From Acanthaster planci (lineage: Eukaryota; Echinodermata; Asteroidea; Valvatida; Acanthasteridae): DNA of 61,274 bases. The stretch is taken from assembly GCF_001949145.1 (NCBI RefSeq), contig NW_019091440.1, positions 943,954 through 1,005,227 on the forward strand. The letters run 5' to 3'. The stretch's first letter is position 1. The number at the start of each line of letters is the position of its first letter. The notes under the pieces are model-generated. The model saw nothing but the letters and a program-made list of their open reading frames with translations, was not told where the DNA came from and did not search any database. A program made the translations under genes and the position numbers. Below are positions 49,201 to 61,131 of the stretch, in pieces.

Positions 49201-52200
49201 GCACGACAAGAGCCGCGCTTGCTAATTTTCGTGAAAGATACCGTTGATGCAGCTAGAGGGGTTTCACTAAACACGCAGCAAAATCGTTAGTAAAATGGAT
49301 GCAATTTTCAATTTCTTTTCACTTTTCATCGAAATTATCTGTATGAATAGGGATCAAAGGTGATATTAAAATGCACCTTAGGTTTGTCTCAGCTAATCTC
49401 AGGCCTTGTCCGAAACGAGCTTCCAGAGCTACGGCTAGGTCTATTGTCTACGCGTCTCCACGCATTTCCAATGGAGTGAAGACCTAGACCTAGCTCTAGA
49501 CAAGAGATTCAGATGCAGCCTCAGTTTCACATTTGGATAATATTTCCATATTCATGAGCGAAACTGGGATGTACTCCCGGGAAAAAACCTTGACGTTATC
49601 CTTTGAGCCTGTGCTTGCTCAAATGACTGCTGGGAAGATTTTGCTAGCCAACATTGGCTTCCCTGTGGTGATTTATTGCTATAAGTAGGCATATATCAAT
49701 AAGCGAGCAAGTGACCCTCTCTCAGAAATGCTTTCAGTGAATATATTTTGGGTTCACAATTGGATGAGAAAAACCTTTTCACTCCTCGATTTCTTCCCAA
49801 GTTGGCATCATCGTAACAGCGCCCTTTTTGTCCAGGAAAGGATGGATAATTTCGAATGTTTTTAAAAAGTACACTTTTCAATGCACTTCACCTGACAGGG
49901 ATGTCAAATAATTGTCATACATGTGTTTAAAATGGAATATTTATGCCAAACCTTCCACACATCTCTTCCGTGGGAAAGAAGCTACCGAGGCTTTCACATG
50001 ATGAACCAACAATAGGAGCACGAAGCAAATGAAATTCTTTCGTATTTGTACTCGCACTTCAAAAACCTAACAGCATTTTTCTAAAAGCCAACTGCCGCGT
50101 GACACAGATTGCAAAGGTTTCTAAACCTTGTCCTTGCCTAAAATTGCTTTTCCTGTCAGATCGGGAACTGTAGCCCAAGGTTACCCCATAGACACAAAGG
50201 GGTGTACAGGTTCGCGCCAAATCCGGTTGCAGTACTAAAATTACTTTCATTTTCGCTTTCCATGCCGACACATATTTTCTGATTTTCCCCTTTCAATCTG
50301 CCAAAAAAGTGCACTTTTGTTTTTCGCGTTCCCATGCAAGTTCTTCTGGGGAACTGTTTCCCCACACAAAGCGATTCCCCCTCTCCCTCTCTCTGAAGAG
50401 GGTCCGCAGAAGTTCACTGCTTTTACCAAACATTCCAGGTCCCACTCAAAGCTCAAGCATTTCATCACGAGTATTTGGCTCTGGGAATCAAGCTCCTTGC
50501 ACAAATTGTCCTTTTCCTGTCGGATCAAAGACTCTACGCAAAGGTTATCCTGTGGGCCCAATGCAGCCTGCAGGCTCGCGCCATTTAGCAAAGACGGGTG
50601 CGGCTCGTGAAATTATTTTCGTTTTCATTTTTTCAGCTTTTCCCTTTCGTTCTGCACAGGAACGTACTTTTGTTTTCGGCATCCCATGCATGTTCCGGCG
50701 GGAAACATTCCCCGGGTGGAATGCATTGTCTTGGGCCGTAGAGGGCGCGTAAATCTGTAGACATTCTCTGTTTTTACCAACACCCCATGCGCCATTCAAA
50801 TCCGAAGCATCTCACGAGCTTTTTGTTCTCTAACGCACTGAGCCAAGGCCACAAATTCAATGAATTTAACTGAAATGCACCGTAAACTAAAGCCTTTGTC
50901 GCGGAACAGATGTTTTAATCATCAATGCATTTTTTTAAATAGAGCAATGGATAAATTTCCCCTTGGTAAGAGGGGATTTCTAGATATTCATCCCGAGGAG
51001 CATTTTTGAGGTTTGCCCCTGCTAATTGCAATCGTTGAAAACCAAACCCCTACCCAATATTCCTGTTGATGGCCACACTTTATTGAAGAAAATAACGCCA
51101 TTTGGAGGATCCATTTCCGGTCGGTATTCTTCAAGAAATTCGAACTGGCAATCCTTTCAGTATTCCCTTTTGGGCAATTACTCCAGTCCATGCGCCGCAA
51201 AATAATCCAATGCCCGAAGAGACTGCAATACACTTTGCCCTCAACAAAATGCGGAAACCGAGAAAGAGCTATTAACTCCTATGAATAGGAATATCCGGCC
51301 GAGTTCCTTATACTACGTGGTCTGAAACAAATTTGTGACCCACTTTTTGGTACCCCTGACAGTATATGCTCCATCTTCTCCTGGGCTAGCATACCCCCAA
51401 ATCAGGTCCAAAATTCAGTTGGGGTGACTAACACATGTTGGCCAAGAAATGGTGCAACATCCGTGTACATGCATTACAAAGGCGCTATCTATTTTCTGGG
51501 ACGCATCTTTGTGTACGAAAACCATCTACTGTTCAGATTGGGAACCCAAAATCTGCCCTTTAAAAACACTTCTGAGCATTGGCTTGTTGTCATGAACACA
51601 ACAGTGAATTACCAAAGATATGGAAATGTTGCACAGAGAAAAAAATCGGCAGTTTTTTTGCATCCGTTCGGGGAATATGATATCACAATTCTGCTCATGA
51701 ATACGGAAATTGGCATCAACACAAAAACCACAGAGGCATCAAAATCACACACTGTTTCAAAAAATAGCGCACTAAATGCTCTAAATATCAAGGTTAATTG
51801 AAACAACAACATGCATTTTTCAAGATGTGTATTGTTTTAAAACTCGCATTAATTGTAAATCCTTCATGCGACAAGGCTGGTGCATGCTACATAAATATGA
51901 AATTTAGCCTCAAAGTGGTTGCTAAAATGATAAATTATTTCCATTTTCAATCGATCTCTTGGTCTTTTTTCCCACTAGATTTCTCAATTTTAGAAGTTTT
52001 CCCATAACAGTGAGACACTGCATATGACAAGCCAGAATCTCAACTACACATTACCATTTTTTAGTTCGACTTTCATGAGTTATATTTGATATTTTCTGCG
52101 CAGTGCGATCTACGCGTTTTACGTGCACAAAACCGATCCATCCATGCTCAGCGGCCTGTTACGCGCGTAACGTGGCGTGTAGGCGTGGCATACATATCGT

Positions 52201-53708
52201 GAACCTCTGAACAAAAGAAGTCCAGATAATGTAGGGTGAGATGGCGTTCTGTGAACTCGCGCACATCCACCGAATGTTTTCTCCTCTCTGAAAAACAGTT
52301 TCAGCGGCATTTTGGGGTTAAGGTTATCCAGGCAAAATGAAGAGGAACAGTCCAGGAAATAACCATCAAAAATCCAGCTTGAAGGAATTCTCCTAGTTGG
52401 AGTAAATGAAGCATTTCCTCAAGTTTCCTTAACCACAGGAGAACAAACAATGCCCTCACTTTGTACGTAAAACAGTTAGGTATGGCGTTATGTGTGTAGT
52501 TGGGTGTCCATATACAGTGTACATGGAAATTCTCATCGGAGTCGGTGTACATGTTCTTATGGTTCATGCATGGATAGTGCATGCAAAACATGGGATATAT
52601 AACGTGAATTTCAACATTTCTCGGCAATGTTACAACAACAGATAGACCTCGTTTTCAATAATAAACTGCATGTTAACTTACTGTACTTTAGTGTTGGTCT
52701 TTAGTTCCCATATCACCGAATTCTTACGCTCGCAAGGCTGTAAGATTATAAGCGGGATAAACGGAATAGGTGCCGAGTCAGGTCGATATGCAAACAGTCA
52801 GCAAATCTAAAACCTTCACAGCTTTTTCCACCGAGGCAGACTTTTTAAAACTACAGGAAGCTTCGAATTCTTCGTTTCGAGTCTTCGTTTACGAAAAGAG
52901 CTTTTCACAAAATATCACTACTTTTAACCACGCTCAATGGTACTATTTCTCAATTTCCTTATCCTACCGTGAAAATATTTTGGGCAGGAATTTTTATATC
53001 CAAAAAGTGAAAATGAGACATAAATTTCATGAAATGAGGCAGCTGTTTGCTTGGCACGAATTCAGATGGCCCTCATTACATATGCACATAACACTAAAAA
53101 TGGGACACGCGCAGTTAACAATTCGCGCCTGAAACATAGGCTACGTGGCCACTGACCAATAGCCATTAGCTTTATTAAAACGCAAGGCAAGGAGTTGACC
53201 AAGGTGAGCAAATTTGTACGCCCAAGAGAGAAAGACCGGGTGTACATGTACACCCTCTATTTTGAACAGGGCTTTACGAATTCGCGCGGCTAGCTGACAC
53301 GGACATGAAAGTGGACGGGTTTATACATAAAAGTGTCGCTCCACATGCCAACAGAATCGTGGACCATTTCTCCAAAACGAAATTCAGAATTTAGGTTCTT
53401 TTTTCACAAAACCGCATAACACTAAGTCTTCAGAGTTCTATTCTCATACTTCAAGTTCACGTGCACCTGATTAAGGCTGAATGATGGTTGAAACTTCTCT
53501 CATTTATGAAGAACAGCCAGCGAAATCATCGAAAGGAATTCAAATTATGAATGATTCCTGTGACAAGTAAAGGTTTCATGGGGTTTTCTGTTTCCATACA
53601 ATATAGGCCTACATCTCCAAAAAGAAAGTGAATACTACAGAAGAGGGAAAGAACCACATACCCACACAGACGGAGAGCGTCAACATTGAAAGCAGCAGAA
53701 CCTTCATG
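43247..53708 (-). CDS. Ly6/uPAR-domain GPI-anchored protein (Ly6-B')
   Basis: Minus-strand exons 53708-53663, 44135-43999 and 43462-43247 (46, 137 and 216 nt), giving 132 aa with all splice signals intact (g|gtatgt, ttaccag, gtg|gtgagt, tatcttcag). Signal peptide identical to Ly6-B. Mature chain: AGSYAVRCYAC, NTWCNDPFDEEN, NGQCV, RECSNVT, NCLNDC, CQYCC, GNLCN, and the same GPI-type tail. The hallmark Asp before the last Cys is Asn here. Cysteines (12) are all conserved with Ly6-B. Against Ly6-B there are 4 amino-acid changes in exon 2 and 15 in exon 3, none in the last 27 residues. Upstream of the ATG the two genes remain almost identical, so they probably share promoter function. The equivalent of the AATAAA signal is AGTGAA. 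Confidence 0.9.
43645..43725 (+). repeat. Dispersed repeat (CACCGGTTGAAAAGAGC family), copy 3
   Basis: agaagcaccccctcaccggt then tgaacagaaccacattggtt. Lies in intron 2 of Ly6-B' on the opposite strand. Confidence 0.5.
44815..44935 (-). repeat. Dispersed repeat partner of 39135-39250
   Basis: cgggcggcctgttcttgacg, ttgttctcgcgctcgaacag and gttctcggaacaggatccca; inserted in intron 1 of Ly6-B'. Confidence 0.6.
49540..49890 (-). repeat. Mirror copy of the 28.8-kb dispersed repeat
   Basis: Reverse complement of 28795-29130, including tactgggaag/cagtcatttgagc and tcatgagcgaaactgggatg. Confidence 0.6.
52190..52450 (+). repeat. Dispersed GTCCAC hairpin repeat, copy 4
   Basis: catacatatcgtgaacctct, gaagtccagataatgtaggg, ttttctcctctctgaaaa, cattttggggttaaggttat and ttccttaaccacaggagaac. 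The best full-length match is 35090-35360 in reverse. Confidence 0.65.
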
Positions 53709-54835
53709 GTGCTTGGTTTCGTTTCTGGTTTACCACAAGAGCGAGAGTTTTAGGTCTCCAAATTTGAAGATTCCTTCCTTGCAAGAAGTGTTGTAATCGG
53801 TCTGCCTTCAATGTCCACTTGTACTTGGATGATAACAGAAATGAAGTGTTGCACAATGAACGCGCAATGTTAAAAATATAGCAGTTGCGGCAAGGACGCC
53901 AACCTGCTTACCGCCATATTCCACCGCTTACGCGAACAAAAATCGTGCTCCACAAACTTCCTTTCATTTTTGTTAACTTTGGAATTCAAAGAACAATTCA
54001 ATTTCTGCCATGTAGGCATTGCCTTAGCGAAACATATGGCCAATTTGCAGTTTAAAGACTTAGATTGATTTAAGGAGCCCAAACTTCCGTTTGTTTCAGC
54101 AGATATCATTCCGCAAAGTGAAAAAAAAAATCTTTGGGGCGTGGCGTGAAGCTTGTCATGCGCCGTCATGTTCTCTCACCGTCTGTGCAAATAAATTGTT
54201 TTGCCTAAGGCGGGGTACCAGTTGAACTGTTGGGCAAGAGATCAAAACCACTGATAAAAATGTGGTCGTACAAGGAACATTTTTAACAACACTGTGAGTA
54301 AAATGGACAATATGCCCAAATCATATTTCATTCATCGCAGTCGGGTGGCCCACAGTTGGGCGATTCACCTGGTACCCGGCGCGGGACAGAAAACACCCAG
54401 GTTGCAGCGTGGTTAGGTGACCTTGACCTCAGGGACGGGATTCAAATTCGAGCGTGCAAGCGATCAATGTGATGTTAAAAAATAATAGAAATGACCGTGT
54501 AAAACGGACGTTTTGTTTTGTTTTTATAATAGTTTATAAAAACTGCGTCGTCAAAGAACTAATCCATGTAGAGGCCTCACGATTAAGGACAAAAATAAAG
54601 AGATTAAATGGTTCTGCCAACGGTAACGACTGTAATAAACAACTATAACTGTCCCCTGTACAAAAAGAAAAAAAAGTTCCAAAACCTCCTCCCTCCTCTT
54701 AGAAGAAACTCCGAGATCCGCCCCCGATGCGTGTTCCCGTCCTTTGCTTGCATTGTTACAGAGACTTCAGTGAACTCGACTGTGACATACGCAACACATT
54801 CATGCTGAATTCAACGGGCAAGCTTTGGCAAGCTT

Positions 54836-54915
54836 CACCTATGAAGTATTCTTTGTGTAAAGAAAATCCGTAGGGGGCGGGCAAGATTCCCCCCGCCCTG
54901 CTGGATACGCCACTG
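54836..54915 (-). mobile_element. hAT-like terminal sequence
   Basis: Read in reverse from 54915 the text is cagtggcgtatccagcaggg, then a C/G-rich stretch. This resembles the hAT-like end at 22447 and the start at 61132. The other end was not found, so it is probably a truncated element at the outer edge of the right arm. Confidence 0.35.
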
Positions 54916-55039
54916 AGTGGAGCGAAACGCGATGACCATGCGCAGTCATTTTTTACTGACAGTAGGTTGCCAACAGTCAACTAAAATAACGTATGACGTA
55001 ATGTCTTCGATGCCTTTGACAACGAAGACCCAGCCAACA

Positions 55040-55440
55040 AATACCAGTGACCCATCGGTGGCCTACGAATGTCATTAGCGCTGGCCTACCGTTAGCCACC
55101 GGCGGTGGCCCACTGGTGGATCTGCTCATCGGCAAACTTGTGGCCCACCGGTGGGTCAGTGGTAGCTAAGCGATGGCCGTTTGGGGTTTGGGTGGTGGCT
55201 AATAAAGCGGTGGCCAACCCGTTGGATTTGGATGGCTAATTAGTGGCCCCCTGGTAGGTCAGGGGTGGCTAAGCGGTGACCCACTAAGTTAATCAGTAGC
55301 CCCCTGGTAGGTCAGGGCTGGCAAAGCGGTGGCCTACCAGTTGGGCTTGCATGGCTAATCATGTAGCCCACTGGTGGGTCAGGGGAGGCTAAGCCGTGGC
55401 CCACTAGTGGGGTTTGGATGGCAAATAGTGGCAAATCAGT
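55040..55440 (+). repeat. Degenerate GTGGCCCACTGGTGGGTC satellite
   Basis: Repeated gtggcccaccggtgggtcag, ggtggctaagcggtggccc and similar words over 400 bp, with unit length varying around 35-70 bp. Scattered ggccactgtcggg-type words at 59090-59275 look related but are more decayed. Confidence 0.75.
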
Positions 55441-55729
55441 AGCCCTAACTCACGCGCGGTCAACTAGGCCCAAGCTCACCCAAACACAATGTCACAATTA
55501 CCGTTTGTTTCGATGTATTCTTGAAATGAAAGCGGCATGTATTTTGCAAAGGGAAACATTTCCATTCGCAATTTTCTGCAGCAACTTACAACCAAGGCAT
55601 ACAGTGAATCATATGAAGAAGCTGGCTGCGTTTTTGCCATCCCGATGTTGCCTCAAATCTCCAAACAAGTCCCACTTGGGTGTATGCTCGTGCAGTGACG
55701 TCCTTCTTATTTGCAGAAGTAGGGGAGTA

Positions 55730-57174
55730 TGGTGTACTATTTACGACAAACATTTCTCTCTCTCTTTAGCCTCCCTCCAGGCGACTCAACTACACGACGC
55801 GACGGCACGACGGCTCCCTTGCGTCGTGCCGTTGGGTCGCACCACTGCCTTCTTGCCATTACGTTTGTACAAACACGACCCGTCGCGTCGTGCGTGGCGT
55901 CGTGCCGTCGCCCGTTGCGTCGTGCTGTCTTAGGTCCTTTCCATGTTGCATTTTTTTCTGCCTAAACGTCGCCCCTTCCGTCGCCCGTCGCGATTGATAC
56001 ATCAATCATTATAACGTGCTTGCAAAAATGTAACATGCAGATCTGATGAGAAATTGAGCGCGAGGCCAAACAGAAAGGAAAAAAAAAGACACCGTCACAA
56101 AGGTAGTAGGATCTACAGTGTTTTATTAAGAAAAACGCCGGCGGACTAATATCATTAAAAGTGTGGTGCTGATGAAGTTAAGGAGGAATACTAAACTGAA
56201 GGAAGACTGAATATTCTGAAGGTAATAATATAGTGCAAGCTGGGTGGTAACTACCTAAGTTCGTGGTCAAACTTGCGGTCGTACAATTAATTGCAGACAA
56301 ATTGCCTGGAGGAGTGGCAGAACTACTTGGAAACTGCTGGCATGGACCACAGAGAAATATTTATAAGGTTACAAATCTACCACAAATGGGAACTTCATCA
56401 ACGGTCTTAAAAAGAAATTGGACGGACATTCGAACAAGGATCAGCCGGGTGAATTACAAAGTGACGAATTCAGGGCTACACTTATTATGTGAGAGCACCT
56501 ATATACGCAGATTTTCTTTTTGCTCGTTTTCATTTTTTTTCGATAAAATATGACACAACTAATTCAATTTGACGAGCGAATGAAACAACCCCCCCCCCAA
56601 AAAAAATCAACGCCTGCTGCTCAGTGCATGTATTTTGCAAGCGCGTCGGACGAAAATGAGAGAAAAGAAAAGAAATTATTGGCTGGGAAATTAAGGAGTG
56701 ACGAATTCTGAGCTTGCAGTTTCCACTTATTTTGAGAGAGCAGTTCCTAATTATTTGGTTTTTCTTTTGCACTTTTATCCTTTTTTCAATAAAATATGAC
56801 AGAAATTAATCCCAATCAATGAATCGATGAGATAAAACAATGAAAAATCAACTGAAATAGCATCTACTTTGCAAGAAAGGTGAAAGAAAACAGCAAAGGC
56901 GCCCTCTATAAACACCATGAATTAAAGGGCGACAACACACGACGCGCCGCGCGTCGTGCGTCGTGTCATGCGTCGCGTCGTGCTTCAGACGATTTGATGC
57001 ACGACACGACGCAGGACGCGACGCGTCGTGTGTGTACAAACGAAATGACAAGAAGGCGACGGTTCGACCCGATGGCACGACGCAAGGGAGCCGTCGTGCC
57101 GTCGCGTCGTGTAGTTGCGTCGCTTGGAAGGAGGATAAAGAGAGAGAGAAATATTTGTCGTAAATAGTACACCA
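55730..57174. mobile_element. Mutator-like non-autonomous transposon
   Basis: 1445 bp with long terminal inverted repeats. Both ends read tggtgtactatttacgacaa and stay paired for at least 150 bp (through ctacacgacgcgacggcacg and gacggctcccttgcgtcgtg). A 10-bp direct repeat flanks it: taggggagta at 55720-55729 and taggggggta at 57175-57184 (9 of 10 match). Long inverted ends plus a 9-11-bp target duplication are the hallmarks of Mutator-type elements. The inner halves of the ends are made of gacgcgacg/cgtcgtgc short repeats. The interior has a diverged direct repeat (56455-56590 and 56698-56845) but no transposase frame. Confidence 0.75.
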
Positions 57175-57184
57175 TAGGGGGGTA

Positions 57185-58295
57185 TTGTTTAAAACCTAAA
57201 AAAGAGGAAAATGTCGGTGATAACAAATTTTTTGTTGATCACTGAGTTCAGTTTTAAGTAAAACTTGCCACACTGAGAGTACATGTTTTGATCAAAAATT
57301 ATAATCGTGGGAAGATGGTATCAAATTTTGCGGACTCATTTGTAATAATTCCGAGTTTCCCTTTCCATGCATTGATGTCGAAACTTTATCGATTTCACCT
57401 AGACCTCGCAAATACAAAGTTTCTGAAAATGCACCTAAAATTACCAGCACACTTAACTATACTTTGCAGAATATTACAACTCAAGACACGCCGGCATCAG
57501 CAAACGAAGCCGTCAAAACAGGTAGACGGAAAACAGGCCCCTAGAGAACAACTTGATTCATATGCATATTATATGCTCAGAATGTGCACAGTTTGTACAC
57601 TATGCGTCTTAAGCACAAACTTGCATATGACGCACGCCGTTCTACGTGGCCTTCTTTTCTGTCTACCGTTAAAACAAATGTTAGGCCTTCTATTTATAAT
57701 TTTGGCAATTTTATTACTTCTGATAACAGGTGATGAAATCAATAATAGTCCAATCCAAACTAACGACAGATAGTCCAAAGCACATCACTTTAAACGTACC
57801 ATGTGTAGAAATTGTACCACTGTCGAATCACAACTGCTCATGCCGTTGCACTCGCAGCTTGCTTGAGAGAGCAACGATTAGGGCTAATTAGGACAGTGAA
57901 AAAGCGCATATGTATCACTCATGTTTGCCAATAATAAACCCAGTAACTAAATCCCTACGACGCAACACAATTCTTGTACTGATCCGTGTTCACTGGATAA
58001 AGCAGAACTGGTGGATTTTTCTGCCAAACAATACGATTAAGACTCACGATCAATGAGTGAACTGTAACGGTTCTGTGCAGTAGTTCAAACTACCCCGCTT
58101 ATCAGCAGAGGGGAAAACACTTTGGAATGCAAGGTCACTTCCTGAATCGCTGTGGTTTCGTGCTTGATGTACACCGTAATGTGTCCACCTGATTGTGCAG
58201 TACACGCGTGTAGCATGGAGCATGTTGCCTTGTAATACGGGTTAATAACCAATTCCACCCGAGAAGTGTATTTTAAAGGGTGCAGTCCACTAATT
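57185..58295. other. No gene seen
   Basis: An open frame at 57288-57773 has one hydrophobic segment near its end but no splice sites, family or promoter that I can support. Confidence 0.3.
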
Positions 58296-58299
58296 CATG

Positions 58300-58760
58300 T
58301 GAGAATATCTGGCCAGCTCATTAACATTAGAAGTGCCCCCACAGTAACTTTTGAAAAAAGAAGATTGTTTGGCCCCTAAAATGGTTGCCAGGATCAACTC
58401 CCTGGGTCTTTGAGCTTTCATATGAGAGCAGAAGGGCTAAAAACTACGGTTGACAAATGGTTCTAAGTGCCCGAGAAAGTTGAGGGTTGCCACTTGAAAA
58501 ATGGCTAAAATCAGACATCGGTCAAAAATCACTTTTCGGGGGTGATTTTGTTTTGTGGGAACAATTAGAAAATTAACTGGTTAACCCACAAAAAATTGAA
58601 AAGAAATTGAAATATTAGGGATCAGACAATAATTTAATTTGTGTTTTCGAATCCGCAGGGATGTTGGTATGCAAGTTATTGGGCCCTGAACGGTGCTGTT
58701 TTTACCCTGTTTTCAATGGGGCTTAAATTAGTCACGTGGACTGTACTCTACAATCCGCCA
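58300..58760 (+). repeat. ~460-bp dispersed block, copy 2
   Basis: Same orientation as 19425-19960: ctggccagctcattaacatt, gatcaactccctgggtcttt, gtgcccgagaaagttgaggg, atgttggtatgcaagttatt. Confidence 0.75.
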
Positions 58761-59284
58761 CATATTTGAAATTGAAAGCGCGGCGCTAGGGGCGACTGAA
58801 TTAATACAGAAGTGTGGATAAGGAACAGCGCGAAATTAAAAAATTGACATCTCAATTCCTACGTATGTACATGTACATGTATGTCCGCCGCTAGCATGGT
58901 TCTTTTCATTTGCATTGTTTTAACTGAGAGCGTCATGTTTTAATCGATAGCACCAAATTAAAATAAAAACCTTAAAATCCTGGAAAAGTCCTAGCCCCCT
59001 TATCTCTGATTACTCTAACTTTTGTAGTGAAACATACAATTTTGTGTTTTTTTTTCTTCACATTTGGCCACCATCGGGAAACAAGTTGCCCAGGCACTAC
59101 CACTTCGTGTTCAAGTGTGCGGACCGTTGGCCACTAATAAGGGGCTAACGCCCGCCGGTCACGTTCGGTTGAAATATTAAGCTCAAGTGTGAGAGTGGGC
59201 CACTGTCGGGCAACTGTCGGCCACCGGTTGCACTCATTGCCGCCGCGCCCATTTGCCCCCTGTGGGCCACTCGTTTGCTATCTT

Positions 59285-59870
59285 AAACATCACAGTTAAA
59301 GTTTTGCAAAACTGGGGATCGGTTGCCAAAAACGACAAGCATAATCAAAGATAACTTTGCTCAAAGTGTGATTTATGCGGGAAATCTACAAAAAGGGAGG
59401 CAATATTAACAACATGATATTTACCTCAGTACCTGGGGATCGGCGAATCAAACTGTCCAGAGACTTTAGACTGGACATTTTTATTATACAACATTCTTTG
59501 GCTAAACCATGCACGTTCTCGACAGGAAGTGGTTTTCTCTTGCCAGTTTTGAGAGGAGACTAGCCTTGACGCCTTGTGAGCTTCAGGTTAAATTCCGGAC
59601 TTTGTTTCCCTCTGAAAAAATCCTCCAGGTCTAAGATTAAGGGGAAAAAAAGATTGGTTCTGTAATAAGCGGGATCCAACTGCAAACAAAATAAAGGGAT
59701 GTTAGCCTTAATTGTTGGTTTTTCGGACTGCTGTGTGACAAAAACGCCCATAAAATCTCTCAAAACAGTCTGTGACTTTGTTTGGGACAAACTGAGAATG
59801 CAGGTTCTTCGCGTGTGAGGGGATGTGCAAATTACTGGTCCAAACTTACGCACGAGACTATGGTAGTTTC
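59285..59870 (+). repeat. Inverted-repeat-rich dispersed element, copy 2
   Basis: Collinear with the reverse complement of 21290-21985 and followed, as there, by the ctatggtag minisatellite. No coding frame. Confidence 0.65.
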
Positions 59871-60112
59871 CACTGCCAGACTATGGTAGTGGCCGCAGCC
59901 AGACTATGGTAGTGGCCCCAGGCAGACTATGGTAATGGCCGCAGCCAAACTATGATAGTGCCCCCAGCCACACTTTGGTAGTGGCTGCAGCCAGAATATA
60001 GTAGTGGCCACAGCCAAATTATGGTAGTGGCCCCAGCCACACTCGGTAGTGGCTGCAGCCAGACTATTGTAGCGGCCACAGCCAAACTATGGTAGTGGCC
60101 CCAGCCAGAAGT
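59866..60112 (+). repeat. ~21-bp minisatellite CTATGGTAGTGGCCNCAGCCA
   Basis: About 11-12 units of actatggtagtggccgcagc/ccagcc type, with alternating gcagcca and ccagcca ends that hint at a 42-bp higher-order unit. The other copy of its host element (21305-21370) has only two or three degenerate units. Confidence 0.85.
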
Positions 60113-60585
60113 GGTCTCAGCCTTTATACGCTGAGCTGAGTTTTTTCCCACCTGCATGTCTCTTCAGCCACAGTATGGAAGTATAGGGCATTTGAAAAGA
60201 AGAAATAATAGCAAAAGGGGCGGTGATTCAATAGCCTACCCCACCTAGAAAAGTGGGATGGATATATCCCATCACCCCGAGGATTTACGCCCATGTTCAT
60301 TGACGTAAGATCCTCCAAGGCGTCCCCCGCGAAAATGCTGATTTAAAATCCCTTTAAATCCACAGTACTTCCTTTAAGGCAAACGGTTAAAGTCAGGCTG
60401 TGTGTGGATTAGTGATTCAAGAATTCACCTCGACGTCTTGCGAAGACGTGTAATGTCTTTGACCTACAGCATGTTACTGTACATACTGCGCACGCATCCA
60501 CCCTTCTGGGTGCTCAATGCGCATTATTGTTACCCCTGTACATTGGGCCCACAACAACCGAACATTCCTGAAACCATCTCAGCTC
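60113..60585. other. No gene seen
   Basis: Nothing recognised. Confidence 0.3.
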
Positions 60586-60589
60586 CCTG

Positions 60590-60812
60590 AGGAGCATACT
60601 AGCTGATGCTGCCCTATCAGGGGCACACGGCTATAACAATGTCTGCCCTCACAGGTACCCATTTACCTCCTGGATGGAGAGAGGCACGTAGGACCTAGGG
60701 GTAAAGTGACTTGCCCAAGATCACAACATGCTGTCACCAGCTGGATTCGAACCTTCGACCCTATGATCAGATGCTACAAACCCTCACCACTAGGCCACAT
60801 GCCCCCATAGTT
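60590..60812 (-). mobile_element. tRNA-derived SINE with MIR/L2-like tail
   Basis: On the minus strand there is an A box TGGCCTAGTGG (60788-60798 in reverse) and a perfect B box GGTTCGAATCC (60743-60753 in reverse), 34 bases apart. Downstream comes ttgggcaagtcactttaccc and then ggaggtaaatgggtacctgt, the tail shared with MIR/L2-type retroposons. The 3' end near 60590 is estimated. Confidence 0.75.
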
Positions 60813-61131
60813 ATATCCTATGGCAATGTCCAGTAGTCGGAAGGAACTTTGGCAAAAGCATTCCTTTGTGTCTTTGTGCACCTTGTCACACTCGCGAACA
60901 ATTCTAATGAATCGCTTGGATCGGGGGCTGGGAACTACACGCAGGACTAGCTGAGGCCGGCCTCCACCATTGACTCTTGCGTTAAATTGCAGGCTAAATT
61001 TAGCGAAGTAACCCCGACACCGTTGGACTTTCGATGAACACTGGCCACCGGCAGAGTACGTTGCTGGAGATGCGGAGACTCCGTAATCGTCAGATTCAGC
61101 TCTACAGTTTGTTCAATATTTTAGGCCCGAG

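Larger units (their letters stand above)
41520..54835 (-). repeat. Right arm of the giant imperfect inverted duplication
   Basis: About 13.3 kb, the reverse-complement partner of 23235-37960, containing the complete Ly6-B' gene, its upstream region and introns. Private insertions in this arm include the repeats at 44815-44935 and 52190-52450. Confidence 0.85.

Noticed and set aside
55418-57226. Arg/Thr-rich frames in the 55.4-57.2 kb region
   Set aside because: They are translations of the gacgcgacg short repeats in the Mutator-like terminal inverted repeats.
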